Shown in pieces: positions 7,221-16,280 of a DNA stretch of 24,877 bases; within the stretch, counting starts at the first letter, position 1, and each line of letters begins with the position of its first letter. Source of the stretch: JADJLQ01 sp034439915. GTDB taxonomy: Bacteria > Bacteroidota > Bacteroidia > Chitinophagales > Saprospiraceae. The stretch is taken from positions 1 to 24,877 of the forward strand of contig JAWXBI010000305.1 in the NCBI GenBank assembly GCA_034439915.1. The letters are read 5' to 3'. Under the pieces are notes generated by a model. That model saw only the letters and a list, made by a program, of their open reading frames with translations, ran no database searches and was not told where the DNA came from. The translations under genes and the position numbers were made by a program.

Positions 7221-9221
7221 TTAATCAGGAATATTGTTTATAAATATTATTGAATTATTGTTTTTTTGCATGCCTGATGTTTTTGATTTTCCGTCGTTAG
7301 TAAACCAGGTAATTTCATATTCGAATTCGGAATTTGATCTTGAAAGATAAATATCCGCAGAAGTACTAAACTGATTCTGTTTCATATTGAGCCTTACTTG
7401 TTTGCTTTGATCTTTGTCACCAATTTTAAAAAACAATTTGATTTCTGCCATTCTGATTCCTTTTTGTAACATGATATCGGGATCAGATTCTATTAATATT
7501 TCGCTCCTGATAAATGGAGCCACCAAAGGGATTGTATTAATATTTGATTTTTGCCACGGAGCATCTATCAAGCCACCACCAAAGAAATTCCAAACCGTTT
7601 TATACTCATATTCTGCCCACTTTTGAGTATTCTTATCATTTTTCCATCCATATACCATTGAAAAATTATTCCCTTCTGCATTAAAATTATTTTTATCAAT
7701 CCGTAATTCATCTTGAGTCAGTTCACCAGATTCATGTTTTTTCTTTATTAATACATTTACAAAATTGATATACTTTCCAAAATCTTGTGCATCAGATCCG
7801 TCCAGGAAAGTAGTAATTTCACGTTGACGATATGGTCCCTCCAAATTGACATCTTTAAAACATTCCGAACAATTGATAGTGCCAAAGTTTTCATCAAATC
7901 TCATAGTCAAGTTGTCTTTAGACCATTTTTCCAAATCTATTCTATACATCCCCTGCTGTCTCACTTTTCTCATTTCAAATGAAGCCGCGATTGCTATCGA
8001 AGGCAGTGCTTGTTCTTGTCTTGTAGGAGTAGCATCATTAAACCTGGAAGGAGGAGGTAATGGATTTTTTTTAATGTGATCTTTTGCATGTTCACTCGGA
8101 CCTACTTTTCCTTTTTGTAATGGAGGACGAGGGGTATTCGATGTTTGTGGTGGAGGTGAGACAGAAGTAGATTCATTCTCTGCTTCAGGTGTTGGGGGTT
8201 GAAACTCTGGGTCTGCTGTAGAAATGTTGGAATTTCGACGAGTTTCGTTTTCGGCTCTGATTGTTTGATTTTCGGCTCTTTGCTCAGCACGAGCTGAATT
8301 AAGCAAACCAGAAGCCCGATCTAACATGCTAGGCTTATTCCCCGCAGTTGCAATAAGTTGTTCCAAACTTGGTGTGCCTGAACCTCCAGTCGACTCAAAC
8401 ATCATTCGGGTTAATTTTGTATAAGCATCTTCGATCAATTTTTCCATTTGCTCGTCGGCACCCTTATTTATTACTTTGATGGCCCCTGATTTTACCAGAT
8501 CTGTAAATGCCATGTTTATTTCTGCTTGTAATACAGGTGCAGCCACGGCTGCTTGAAAAGCCCGATGTTCATAGATTTGATCAAAATTAGCTTCAATGAT
8601 AGCCTTCTTAGGTTTTCTGAAACCGGAAACTGACATTTCAAAGGAAATACTCATATCGGGTGTAGGTGTATTAAATGTCTCACGAAGTATTTTAGCTCCT
8701 TGTTTATTTAATAAAACCGACACAGAGGCCTTTTGACCATCCAATATTGGCGCCTTACCTAAGCCAAGTACGGTTTTAGTAAATTCTCCATTTGGTTGTG
8801 CTATAGAGGATATTAAGGCAATCATACCACCGGTATAAATAATTGGCCCTTGGATTTTGCCAGCACTATTTAAGCTTTTCAATCCCTGCTCTGCGGTTGC
8901 TACTTGTGCGGGTGTGACGTCCAAGGATATGACAGCATGTACTATTCCCCCACCTTCACCTTCGGATTTACTTCCAGTCGTGGTGGATGTGGCTGTTTTA
9001 GTATTTTCTATATACCTAAGGAAAGAAAATTGCGGCTTTCCATTTGCTCCAGTAGCTATTTTGGGCTTATCAGAAAGATAATAATAGTTATTGGGGTTAT
9101 CCATTTCTGGAAAAAGGGTTAACTCCCCTGCCTTTACAGGACTGTCTAGTATGATTTGCTGAGAAGATAAATCATTCACTATCAATAGTGCAGACAGAAC
9201 CATGTATAATAATGTTTTCAT
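7221..9221 (-). CDS. Exported paralogous-family protein with proline-rich linker
   Basis: This is a 666-residue full-length family member. A signal peptide ends near LSSQ (18-21). Visible blocks are NNYYYLSDKPKI (44-55), GKPQFSFLRY (61-70), GGGIVHAVISL (90-100), GPIIYTGGMIALISSI (125-140), KAPILDGQKASVSVLL with GAKILRETFNTPTPD (156-189), GAIKV then a helical YTKLTRMMFE (246-276), INCSECFKDVNL and GPYRQREI (449-469), YEYKTVWNFFGGG (538-550) and FEYEITWFTNDGK (633-645). A private low-complexity segment at about 311-407, rich in Pro, Ser, Thr, Asn and Glu, separates the N- and C-terminal halves. The CSEC motif (451-454) suggests a metal site or a disulfide. The closest sibling is the upstream gene at 9257-11431. 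No enzymatic motif is seen. I read it as a structural or binding subunit of unknown function. Confidence 0.85.
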   Translation of the reverse strand: MKTLLYMVLSALLIVNDLSSQQIILDSPVKAGELTLFPEMDNPNNYYYLSDKPKIATGANGKPQFSFLRYIENTKTATSTTTGSKSEGEGGGIVHAVISLDVTPAQVATAEQGLKSLNSAGKIQGPIIYTGGMIALISSIAQPNGEFTKTVLGLGKAPILDGQKASVSVLLNKQGAKILRETFNTPTPDMSISFEMSVSGFRKPKKAIIEANFDQIYEHRAFQAAVAAPVLQAEINMAFTDLVKSGAIKVINKGADEQMEKLIEDAYTKLTRMMFESTGGSGTPSLEQLIATAGNKPSMLDRASGLLNSARAEQRAENQTIRAENETRRNSNISTADPEFQPPTPEAENESTSVSPPPQTSNTPRPPLQKGKVGPSEHAKDHIKKNPLPPPSRFNDATPTRQEQALPSIAIAASFEMRKVRQQGMYRIDLEKWSKDNLTMRFDENFGTINCSECFKDVNLEGPYRQREITTFLDGSDAQDFGKYINFVNVLIKKKHESGELTQDELRIDKNNFNAEGNNFSMVYGWKNDKNTQKWAEYEYKTVWNFFGGGLIDAPWQKSNINTIPLVAPFIRSEILIESDPDIMLQKGIRMAEIKLFFKIGDKDQSKQVRLNMKQNQFSTSADIYLSRSNSEFEYEITWFTNDGKSKTSGMQKNNNSIIFINNIPD

Positions 9222-9256
9222 ATAATAATGCTTAGTCTTTTTAAAATAAATATTGA

Positions 9257-11431
9257 TTATTTTGGCAATTCATCTACATACAGCATCGTATAATTTGATT
9301 TCTTCCGGCCGCTTTTCACCTCCCGGTTGCCCGTAAGTCGCCAGGTGATTTCATAATCGTAATCATATACATTTTGGGGAAGCAATAATTCCGCGGTGGC
9401 TGCAGTGGTGGCTTGATCAGCACGGATATTGACTTGCTGCACTTTTTCACCTCCTCCATAATTGTAATAAAACTTTACGTTGACCATTCTCACTTCTGCT
9501 GCTTTCAATAAATCTGCATTGGCTTCCAGATCCACTTTGATCGGACGCACCGGTGGAGCAATATTTAATCCAAAAGCTTCACTGGGTCTCCAAATATCCT
9601 GTATGGTATAATCTCCGAATAAACTCCAGGTCGTCCGGTATTCGTATTGCAACCATTTGTTTTTATCTGCATCTTTCGCATCTTTCCAGCCGTACAACAA
9701 GCGGTAAACGTTAGCATTTTTTTCAAACTCTGCGGGGCCAATGCGCACTTCATCTGCGGTGATGTCCTCATTGCCATGGATTTTCTTCATACTTACGGTG
9801 GCAAAGTTGATATACTTTTTAAACTGATCTGAATTCAAGCCATCGAGCGAAACCTGGATTTCACGTTGCCGGAACATAGGATCATCGAGGTTGACTTGCC
9901 TGAAACATTCATCGCAAGCCGGTCTGCCAAAATTATCGTCAAAACGAAAATCAACCTGATCGGATAATGAACGATTGAGATCCACCGTAAATTTTCCGGT
10001 CCTCCTAACGGTCTTTAATTGATAGGCTACACTTAAATTAATAGAAGTCGATCCATCGGCTTTGGGCTTTTCAGCCTCTCTGGCATTCATTTTATTGGCA
10101 GCATCAGTGATAGATCCCAGATTGACCTGTGAATTGCTGTTATCTACCTTTTCAAACAACATGTCAGTGAGTTTATTATACGCGATTTCCAAAACTTTAT
10201 CCAGTTGGGCATCTCCAGCTGCTCCGCTTACTTTGATGGCTCCGGTCTGCCGCATTTCTTCATAGGCAATTTTTAGTTGGGCATCAAGTACAAAAGCAGT
10301 GGATTTGTTGTTATTATTGGTTTCGGCAGCTTTTGCAGTTGGGCCTGCTGATGGTTTGGATTTAGTTTTTGCATCTGCCACCAATTGCTTTTTCTGATTT
10401 ACTTTGGTTTCGGCCAATTTTACTTTAACCTGGGCTTCATCAAGTTCTTTTTTGGTTTTAGTTTCATTTGCCTGTGCTGTAATTAAGGTGGCTTGGTCTG
10501 TGGCCTTAACACCCTCCGCATTTACTGCCGCTTTCGCATTTACAAATGCGATTTTGGCTGTTTCAAAATTCTTTTCTTTTTCTTTCAATGCATCTCCTGC
10601 AATTTTTAATTCAGCCTCCGCCGTTTTTTGTTCTGCTTCTGCTTTGGTCACCTCTTCTGAATTTGCAGGATTTCCGTTGCCTGCAGATGTAGAGGTCGGG
10701 TTGGAACCATTGCCGTTACCGGAACCTCCCCCTGTGTTTAATGCAAAACCTACATTAAGCGCTTCACTGGAATATACCCGTTCAAAGTCCACCTCTATTT
10801 TGGCATTGATGGGTGAGCGATATCCAACCACTGACATCACAAATGAAAAACTGAGATCGGGTGTCGGCGTCTTAAATGTTTCCCATAAAATCTTAGCGCC
10901 TTCTTTGGTCAACAGGACGGAAACGGCTGCTTTATTGCCAGCCAAAACAGGTGCAGGTCCAAGCCCGATCACCATTTTTGCATATCCTCCTTTTTCGTTG
11001 GCAATAGAAGATACCAATGCCATGGTACCGCTTTTATAAATGATTGGCCCTGTTAAAATGGCATTTTCATTGCGCGTTGCCCGTTTAAGTTCTTGCTGCG
11101 CTTCTTTGATCATGTCTTCGCTTACATACAATTCCACCAGGGCATGGACGATGCCACCACCTTTACCTTCCCGAACACTGGCTTCACCTGCTTCAGACCT
11201 TTCATTTTCGACAAAACGCAAAAAAGAAAATTGCGGTTTGCCATTACTGCCTATACCGAGCCTTAGTTTATTGGGCAGGTAATAGTATTGATTCTGATTG
11301 GCCATATCCGGAAAAACCGTCAATGGTCCGGCGGTAACTGGCTTGTCAATGAAGATGTTTTGTGCAGTGAAAGTACCGTGTACCACCAATATCAAACAGA
11401 TACTACCGCAAATTGATTTGAATGTCTTCAT
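9257..11431 (-). CDS. Exported paralogous-family protein with inserted coiled coil
   Basis: At 724 residues this is the longest member. The signal peptide ends near FTAQ (21-24). The core is very close to the member at 7221-9221: YYYLPNKLRL (49-58), GKPQFSFLRF (64-73), GGGIVHALVEL (91-101), GPIIYKSGTMALVSSI (128-143), PAPVLAGNKAAVSVLL (159-174), FACDECF-like CDEC at 506-509, VNLDDPMFRQREI (513-525), YEYRTTW (596-602) and YDYEITW (691-697), ending YVDELPK. Between VY (219-220) and the conserved helical region (from about 383) lies an insertion: a Gly/Asn/Ser linker (233-258), about 100 Ala/Lys/Glu/Gln-rich residues with heptad-like spacing (258-357) that should form a long coiled coil, then a short Asn-rich linker. 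Siblings lack this rod. It could project or oligomerise the protein, in a TolA-like manner; that is inference. Confidence 0.87.
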   Translation of the reverse strand: MKTFKSICGSICLILVVHGTFTAQNIFIDKPVTAGPLTVFPDMANQNQYYYLPNKLRLGIGSNGKPQFSFLRFVENERSEAGEASVREGKGGGIVHALVELYVSEDMIKEAQQELKRATRNENAILTGPIIYKSGTMALVSSIANEKGGYAKMVIGLGPAPVLAGNKAAVSVLLTKEGAKILWETFKTPTPDLSFSFVMSVVGYRSPINAKIEVDFERVYSSEALNVGFALNTGGGSGNGNGSNPTSTSAGNGNPANSEEVTKAEAEQKTAEAELKIAGDALKEKEKNFETAKIAFVNAKAAVNAEGVKATDQATLITAQANETKTKKELDEAQVKVKLAETKVNQKKQLVADAKTKSKPSAGPTAKAAETNNNNKSTAFVLDAQLKIAYEEMRQTGAIKVSGAAGDAQLDKVLEIAYNKLTDMLFEKVDNSNSQVNLGSITDAANKMNAREAEKPKADGSTSINLSVAYQLKTVRRTGKFTVDLNRSLSDQVDFRFDDNFGRPACDECFRQVNLDDPMFRQREIQVSLDGLNSDQFKKYINFATVSMKKIHGNEDITADEVRIGPAEFEKNANVYRLLYGWKDAKDADKNKWLQYEYRTTWSLFGDYTIQDIWRPSEAFGLNIAPPVRPIKVDLEANADLLKAAEVRMVNVKFYYNYGGGEKVQQVNIRADQATTAATAELLLPQNVYDYDYEITWRLTGNREVKSGRKKSNYTMLYVDELPK

Positions 11432-11440
11432 GATTATTAG

Positions 11441-13474
11441 TTATTTATCTTTGACAAATATTTTTATAGCATCTAAAAATTTGAAGAGAATTTTATTCTC
11501 AGGTTTTACTTCACCGTTACTGGTCTCCAGCATCAATTTAGCGGCATCTGAAAGTTTTTGAATAAAACCGGGATCACCATCCTTCAATTGTTTAGGGAGG
11601 ATGGCATATACATAGTCATCGTTGAGTTTACTGTCCCAATCCAATGCCATTTTGCCTTTTTCTTTATGTGTGAGTATGATGCGATAGGCATATCCGGGGA
11701 TGTTTTCATCAATGAATAATTTCTTTTCGGCGAGTGCTACTCCCTGAGAAACGGTGATGGGAATATTGCTTTCTACCTCCTTGCCGTATTTCATATATCT
11801 TAATTGTAAGGAAGCCCTTACAAAACCCAATTGTTTCATTTCTTCCAGATCGGCTTCAAACTGAATATTCCTGGGAACCATAGGACAAGTGAGGGTGACT
11901 CCCTGCCAGTCTCCTTGTTGCCAATCGGGGTTGGACGGATATAAGGTACCGCCGCGAAGGCTCCACTGGGTTTTATATTCGTACATGTCAGGATTATTAT
12001 CATCACTTCGCGCATAGGTAAATCTTGCGATCGCTCCTTTCGATTTGAGGTGCTCCAGATCAATAGTAGCTTGTTCCTGGAAGTCATTGCCCGAACTTCT
12101 TTTTTTACGGACATTAATAGTTACGTAATTTACTTCCTGCTCAAAGATGTCTTTTACTTTATTGTCGATGATAAAATTGATATCACGGTGTTGGAAAAAT
12201 TTATCGTTAAGGTTGACACTGCTAACACATTTTTTATTGTTTTTTACTCCGTCATACCAACTGGCCAGATTGCCAGTGAGTGAATGGAACATAGGAATAG
12301 CGATGCGCAAAGTGAGGTTATATTCTTCCCTTTTTTTAGATGATTTAGATGTGAATTTTGATTTATTAAATGTATAGTGCACTTCGCCTGCGTCATTGAT
12401 TTGTTTTTTTAAATCGGGATCAGTAGTGGAGTCCATATCTTTTTTATCTTCAGATTCTTCGGGCTGTTCTTTATTGGCATCGGAGATAGACTGCATAAAT
12501 ACATTCATAAAACTTTCAATGACCTGATCAGCAATCGCACTTTCGGTGACATTTTTGTCTATTTGTATATCTATAGCTTTGATTTCACGCAGATAATCAT
12601 AAACAGAACGGGCTTCGGTCTCCGAGATTATTTTTTTACCTGTCTTGTCCCATTGATTAAAAAACTCATCTTTTCCAAATATATGTGATATCTTATATCT
12701 GTTTAATACTTCCTCATCGTTTTTATCAAGACCTTTTGAAGCGTTTTCAAATACAGTATGAATTTTATCCCAATTCATGACGATTCGACCTTTCACGGCA
12801 GGAAATAATACATTGTATTTAAATTGTAATTCCAACGATAAATCTGTAATAGAACGATTTTTTTCCAGAGTAGCAGCAAATAATTGTGCAGCTATTTTAT
12901 CCATTTTAGAGGCGACAGCTGTCTTGCCGCCAGGTACTGTGGATGCCCTGCCGGAGGTGATGAGTTTAGCGCTTTTATCATCACTTAATGTAGCAGAGAT
13001 CACTTTAAAACTTCCATTTTCTGCCGCACTTACATCTACAGGACCCATGATACGCGGATTTACAACTCGGGCATAAACTGATTTGGTATTCGACCTTAGT
13101 AGTTGCTGCAATTTGACGGTAGCTTCTTTTAACTGCTCGGGTGTAAGTCCCCATTCCATGAGAAAATGCATGATGGCTCCCTGAGCCCCCCCTGCATCGA
13201 CTCGCTCTTCTGTAGTATATTTAATAAATAAAAACTCAGGTGTTCCATCGGTTTTTTTTCCCAAATGCAAATTAGTGGGTAGATAATAATAATCACTCGA
13301 TATCTGTTCACTCAGCGAAACGGCCTTACCATACAGTAAAAGATTGGTGCCATCGCCGAGTGTCAACCCGATTTTATTATTGTAGTCCAAAATTTGGGCA
13401 TTGAGACAACTAGCACCCATAATCAAAAGGGTAGTAATCCAGGATAAAAAAAAGGTTTTCATATAAAAAGACAT
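11441..13474 (-). CDS. Exported paralogous-family protein (subgroup with helical C-terminal tail)
   Basis: The product is 677 residues. The start at 13474 gives MSFYMKTFF; the in-frame ATG at 13462 gives MKTFFLSW, which better resembles the siblings' starts, so the true start may lie 12 bases in. The signal peptide ends at LNAQ (24-27); Cys23 in GASC leaves a weak lipoprotein alternative. Core blocks are DYYYLPTNLHL (61-71), GTPEFLFIKY (77-86), GAIMHFLMEWGLTPEQ (99-114), a GGKTAVAS segment near 182-189, SITDLSLELQFKYN (208-221), VNLNDKFFQHRDI (420-432), MYEYKTQWSLRGG (497-509) and GYAYRIILTHKEKG (594-607). The last 45 or so residues form a probable helical tail shared only with the upstream neighbour at 13488-15488, its nearest relative. 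The gene starts 13 bp after that neighbour's stop. Function is unknown. Confidence 0.85.
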   Translation of the reverse strand: MSFYMKTFFLSWITTLLIMGASCLNAQILDYNNKIGLTLGDGTNLLLYGKAVSLSEQISSDYYYLPTNLHLGKKTDGTPEFLFIKYTTEERVDAGGAQGAIMHFLMEWGLTPEQLKEATVKLQQLLRSNTKSVYARVVNPRIMGPVDVSAAENGSFKVISATLSDDKSAKLITSGRASTVPGGKTAVASKMDKIAAQLFAATLEKNRSITDLSLELQFKYNVLFPAVKGRIVMNWDKIHTVFENASKGLDKNDEEVLNRYKISHIFGKDEFFNQWDKTGKKIISETEARSVYDYLREIKAIDIQIDKNVTESAIADQVIESFMNVFMQSISDANKEQPEESEDKKDMDSTTDPDLKKQINDAGEVHYTFNKSKFTSKSSKKREEYNLTLRIAIPMFHSLTGNLASWYDGVKNNKKCVSSVNLNDKFFQHRDINFIIDNKVKDIFEQEVNYVTINVRKKRSSGNDFQEQATIDLEHLKSKGAIARFTYARSDDNNPDMYEYKTQWSLRGGTLYPSNPDWQQGDWQGVTLTCPMVPRNIQFEADLEEMKQLGFVRASLQLRYMKYGKEVESNIPITVSQGVALAEKKLFIDENIPGYAYRIILTHKEKGKMALDWDSKLNDDYVYAILPKQLKDGDPGFIQKLSDAAKLMLETSNGEVKPENKILFKFLDAIKIFVKDK

Positions 13475-13487
13475 ATTATAAATTGAA

Positions 13488-15488
13488 TTAATTTTTTGTC
13501 GCCCCGGATATTTCCAGCACTTGTTTGAATTTATTCAGTATTTGTTGTTCTTTGGATATCTTGCCATTTTCACCCGTACCCACCATAGCGGATGCTGCAT
13601 TTAATGCGGTTTTGATCCAGTCTTGTTTTTTTTCTCTTAATTCTTTAGGTAGTGTAGCATAGATATAGTCCGTATTGATTTTTGCTTCCCAGGGTGTGGC
13701 TAAAGGGCCTAAATCCTTATCGTGAAAGACCAGGCGATAAGCATATCCCTGACTATTGCGATCCACGAATATCATTTTTTCTGCAAATGGCTCTGTTCCG
13801 GATACATTAATATTGACATTGGTTTCCACTTCATTTTTAAATTTCAAATATCGTAACTGTAAGGTGACATTTTTTATACCCGCTTCTTTCATATCCGCCA
13901 TATCTGTTTCAAACCGAACCGTCCTGGGCTTGACAGGAGGAGCGAGGTTGATACCCTGCCAACTGCCTTTTATCCAGAGTGAATCATTGGCTGGAAAAGA
14001 TTCTCCGCCTTTTAAGCTCCATTGGGTTTTGTATTCATAAGTATCCGGTCCTTCGTCCTGCGCTTTGGAATAAGTGACGATGGTTCGATTTCCATTGAGT
14101 TCTAAAAATTTCCGGTCAAAAGTGACATCCGCATTAAAATCGTTGGCCCCTTCACCGCTTCGTTTTTTTCTCAAATTGACTGTAACGAAATTGACTTCTT
14201 TATTCATCATTTCCTCGGCTTCCAGGTCGAGGATCACATTGATATCGCGATATTGAAAAAATGGATCATTGAGGTTGACCAGGCCGATGCATTTAGGATT
14301 GTCTTTGGCATGATCGTACCAGGCTGCCAGGTTCTCCGTCAATTGATGATCCCGTTTGACGGCCAGGGCATAAGACAAATCAAATATTTGAACTTTGTGT
14401 TGCTTGATTACTTCGCGGATCTCCCTTTTGTATTTATAGGAATCACCGGTTTTAATATCCGGCATCGCTTCTTTTTCTTTGGGTCCGGGATCTCGCGGAT
14501 TAGCTGCATCTTTTTCCGTGTAAGCATTCAGGAAATGTTGAAAAAAAGCTTCCCTGATTTTAGTGACTCGTTCATCAGCGACATTTTCTTCAAAGCGTAA
14601 GGTCACCACTTTTTGTTCTTCTAGTTTTCTATAAAAATCCCGCATTTCATCATAAGAATAATGTTCTTCCGGGCTCGAGCCAAACCAACCGAGCAAACCG
14701 CCGATAGGTCCTCCGAAAAGGTAACCCACAGCAGTATTCCCAACTTTTTCGCCATAATCTTTTTCTTCGCTTTTTGAAAAATTTGCGGAATCCTTTTGCA
14801 TCATACTGTCCAGTTTGGACCAATCTTCTTTGACATATCCTTTAGCCGCAGGAACCCTTACCGTATAATTAAACGATAAATTGACGCTGAGGTCAGTGAT
14901 CGATCGGATCTTTTCAAGTGTGGCGGAAAACAACTGGGCACCTTGTTTATCTAATAAAGCCGCCAATGCTATTTTTCCACCAGGGAGGGTTGAAGCTTTC
15001 CCGGAAAACACCAAAGAGCGGGTCATTTCTTTAGAACTTAAGATTCCGGATATGATTTTTACTGAATTTTCTGCCTGAGCTTCCACGTCTGCCGCCCCTT
15101 TCAGGGTCGCGCCGTTGTATTTAGATTTTAATAAATTATTTACTTCAGTTTCCTGGGCTTTAGTCAAACCATGTATCATCAGCAAATGCAATAAACCACC
15201 TTGAGTATTGCCGGTAGCTCCTTTTTCATCGGAGGTGTATTTCAGGAATAAAAACTCCGGTGTACCATCTGCTTTTTTCGAAAGCCTCAAATTACAGGGG
15301 AGATAATAATAGGTGTTGGTCTTATCATCCGATAAAGAGGAAGCCTGACCAAACAAAGTGACATTGGTGCCATCTTTGAGAATGAGGGATATTTTATTTT
15401 CACTATCCAGGATCTGCCCCTTTACTTGAATAAATAGACAGATAAAAAGAAGAATTAAAAGGAAAGGACTCAATGAATATTTTTTCAT
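13488..15488 (-). CDS. Exported paralogous-family protein with glycine-zipper segment
   Basis: The product is 666 residues. The signal peptide has a strongly hydrophobic core (9-22) and ends near VKGQ (22-25). Family blocks are TYYYLPCNLRL (59-69), GTPEFLFLKY (75-84), GGLLHLLMIHGLTKAQ (97-112), LPGGKIALAALLDKQGAQLF (168-187), SITDLSVNLSFNYT (196-209), CIGLVNLNDPFFQYRDI (400-416), YEYKTQWSLKGG (484-495), LAPPVKPRTVRFE (515-527) and GYAYRLVF (581-588), then the helical tail shared with the gene at 11441-13474. A private segment at 249-271 (GNTAVGYLFGGPIGGLLGWF) is glycine-spaced and hydrophobic, like a glycine zipper, and is flanked by charged helices. In an exported protein it could insert in a membrane or pack against another copy. 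It starts six bases after the stop of the half-length paralog upstream. Confidence 0.86.
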   Translation of the reverse strand: MKKYSLSPFLLILLFICLFIQVKGQILDSENKISLILKDGTNVTLFGQASSLSDDKTNTYYYLPCNLRLSKKADGTPEFLFLKYTSDEKGATGNTQGGLLHLLMIHGLTKAQETEVNNLLKSKYNGATLKGAADVEAQAENSVKIISGILSSKEMTRSLVFSGKASTLPGGKIALAALLDKQGAQLFSATLEKIRSITDLSVNLSFNYTVRVPAAKGYVKEDWSKLDSMMQKDSANFSKSEEKDYGEKVGNTAVGYLFGGPIGGLLGWFGSSPEEHYSYDEMRDFYRKLEEQKVVTLRFEENVADERVTKIREAFFQHFLNAYTEKDAANPRDPGPKEKEAMPDIKTGDSYKYKREIREVIKQHKVQIFDLSYALAVKRDHQLTENLAAWYDHAKDNPKCIGLVNLNDPFFQYRDINVILDLEAEEMMNKEVNFVTVNLRKKRSGEGANDFNADVTFDRKFLELNGNRTIVTYSKAQDEGPDTYEYKTQWSLKGGESFPANDSLWIKGSWQGINLAPPVKPRTVRFETDMADMKEAGIKNVTLQLRYLKFKNEVETNVNINVSGTEPFAEKMIFVDRNSQGYAYRLVFHDKDLGPLATPWEAKINTDYIYATLPKELREKKQDWIKTALNAASAMVGTGENGKISKEQQILNKFKQVLEISGATKN

Positions 15489-15494
15489 GATATC

Positions 15495-16256
15495 TTAAAT
15501 TAATTTAATACACGATTTGCAATTCAATAATTGTTGAAAAAGGGTTTTAACCTCCAGCCTCAGGGTTATCGATTTTAAACCGCCTTCCGGATGGTTATAC
15601 TGAAATGGCATTTCTATAAAAACCTGTTTCCATTTATTGATGTTTTTATTTGCTTCCAGCATGGTTAATGCAGCAGCTCCCGAAAATTTAAAAGCGGAAG
15701 CGGATTTACCACCTGGGGAATTAGGGATGGTCCCTCCACCAGTCAGATTTTTTAATAATAATTGAATCATGGTATCATTTTGACCCACAATTTTAATCTC
15801 CTGAACAGCTGGCTGGACCTGAACTGAACCCATTAGAATTCCGGTGCTATCGATCTGCGACACCAATTTTTTCTGAAGCCCTTCTTCCTGCTCCGCATTC
15901 AATCCCCAGGTCAGGATCCAATGCATAAGGGCTTGATCCGATCCGCTACCGATTCCCCATGCCATGAACAATAATTCCGGTTGATTTTCCAGGTTATTCG
16001 ATACACGTAATTGATTGGGAAGATAATAATATTCGCGATGTTTGGTTTCCGGATTATTCCTCGATACTAATTCTACCGGTAAAGAATCTTTATTGCCAAT
16101 CCATAATTGAATTGGGTTGGATTGGCCATTGGTAAAAGTCAAACCTGGACCATAAAAAAACAAATACCAGCTAATCCATGCCCTGGAGGCAATAAGATTA
16201 AACAAACCCTTGGGTGAGCTGCATAAATTCCAAGATCTATTATTAACCTGGTTCAT
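15495..16256 (-). CDS. Half-length exported paralog (N-terminal half only)
   Basis: The open frame can be extended to a TTG at 16319, but the ATG at 16254-16256, with GATAAGAAG about 10 bases upstream, is the better start and gives 253 residues. The N-terminus is unusual: roughly 25 polar residues precede a hydrophobic segment (27-42), and a probable signal cleavage follows near TNGQ (42-45). N-terminal family blocks are present: REYYYLPNQLRV (74-85), QPELLFMAWG (92-101), ALMHWILTWGLNAEQ (109-123), PGGKSASAFKFSG (181-193) and FIEMPFQYN (213-221). The protein stops where siblings continue into the helical and beta C-terminal parts, and it ends with a CKSC motif (246-249). The next gene starts six bases later with its own signal peptide, so no C-terminal remnant follows. 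It looks like a domain-loss subunit, perhaps a cap or regulator; a decaying gene is the alternative. Confidence 0.75.
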   Translation of the reverse strand: MNQVNNRSWNLCSSPKGLFNLIASRAWISWYLFFYGPGLTFTNGQSNPIQLWIGNKDSLPVELVSRNNPETKHREYYYLPNQLRVSNNLENQPELLFMAWGIGSGSDQALMHWILTWGLNAEQEEGLQKKLVSQIDSTGILMGSVQVQPAVQEIKIVGQNDTMIQLLLKNLTGGGTIPNSPGGKSASAFKFSGAAALTMLEANKNINKWKQVFIEMPFQYNHPEGGLKSITLRLEVKTLFQQLLNCKSCIKLI

Positions 16257-16280
16257 AATTTTTCGCTTCTTATCCTGGCC

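Noticed and set aside
10404..11039. Open frame of 211 codons on the plus strand, Ala/Ser/Phe-rich
   Set aside because: It is the antisense shadow of the coiled-coil paralog; the Ala/Lys/Glu-rich coding bias of that gene leaves the opposite strand free of stops. No signal or domain is credible.
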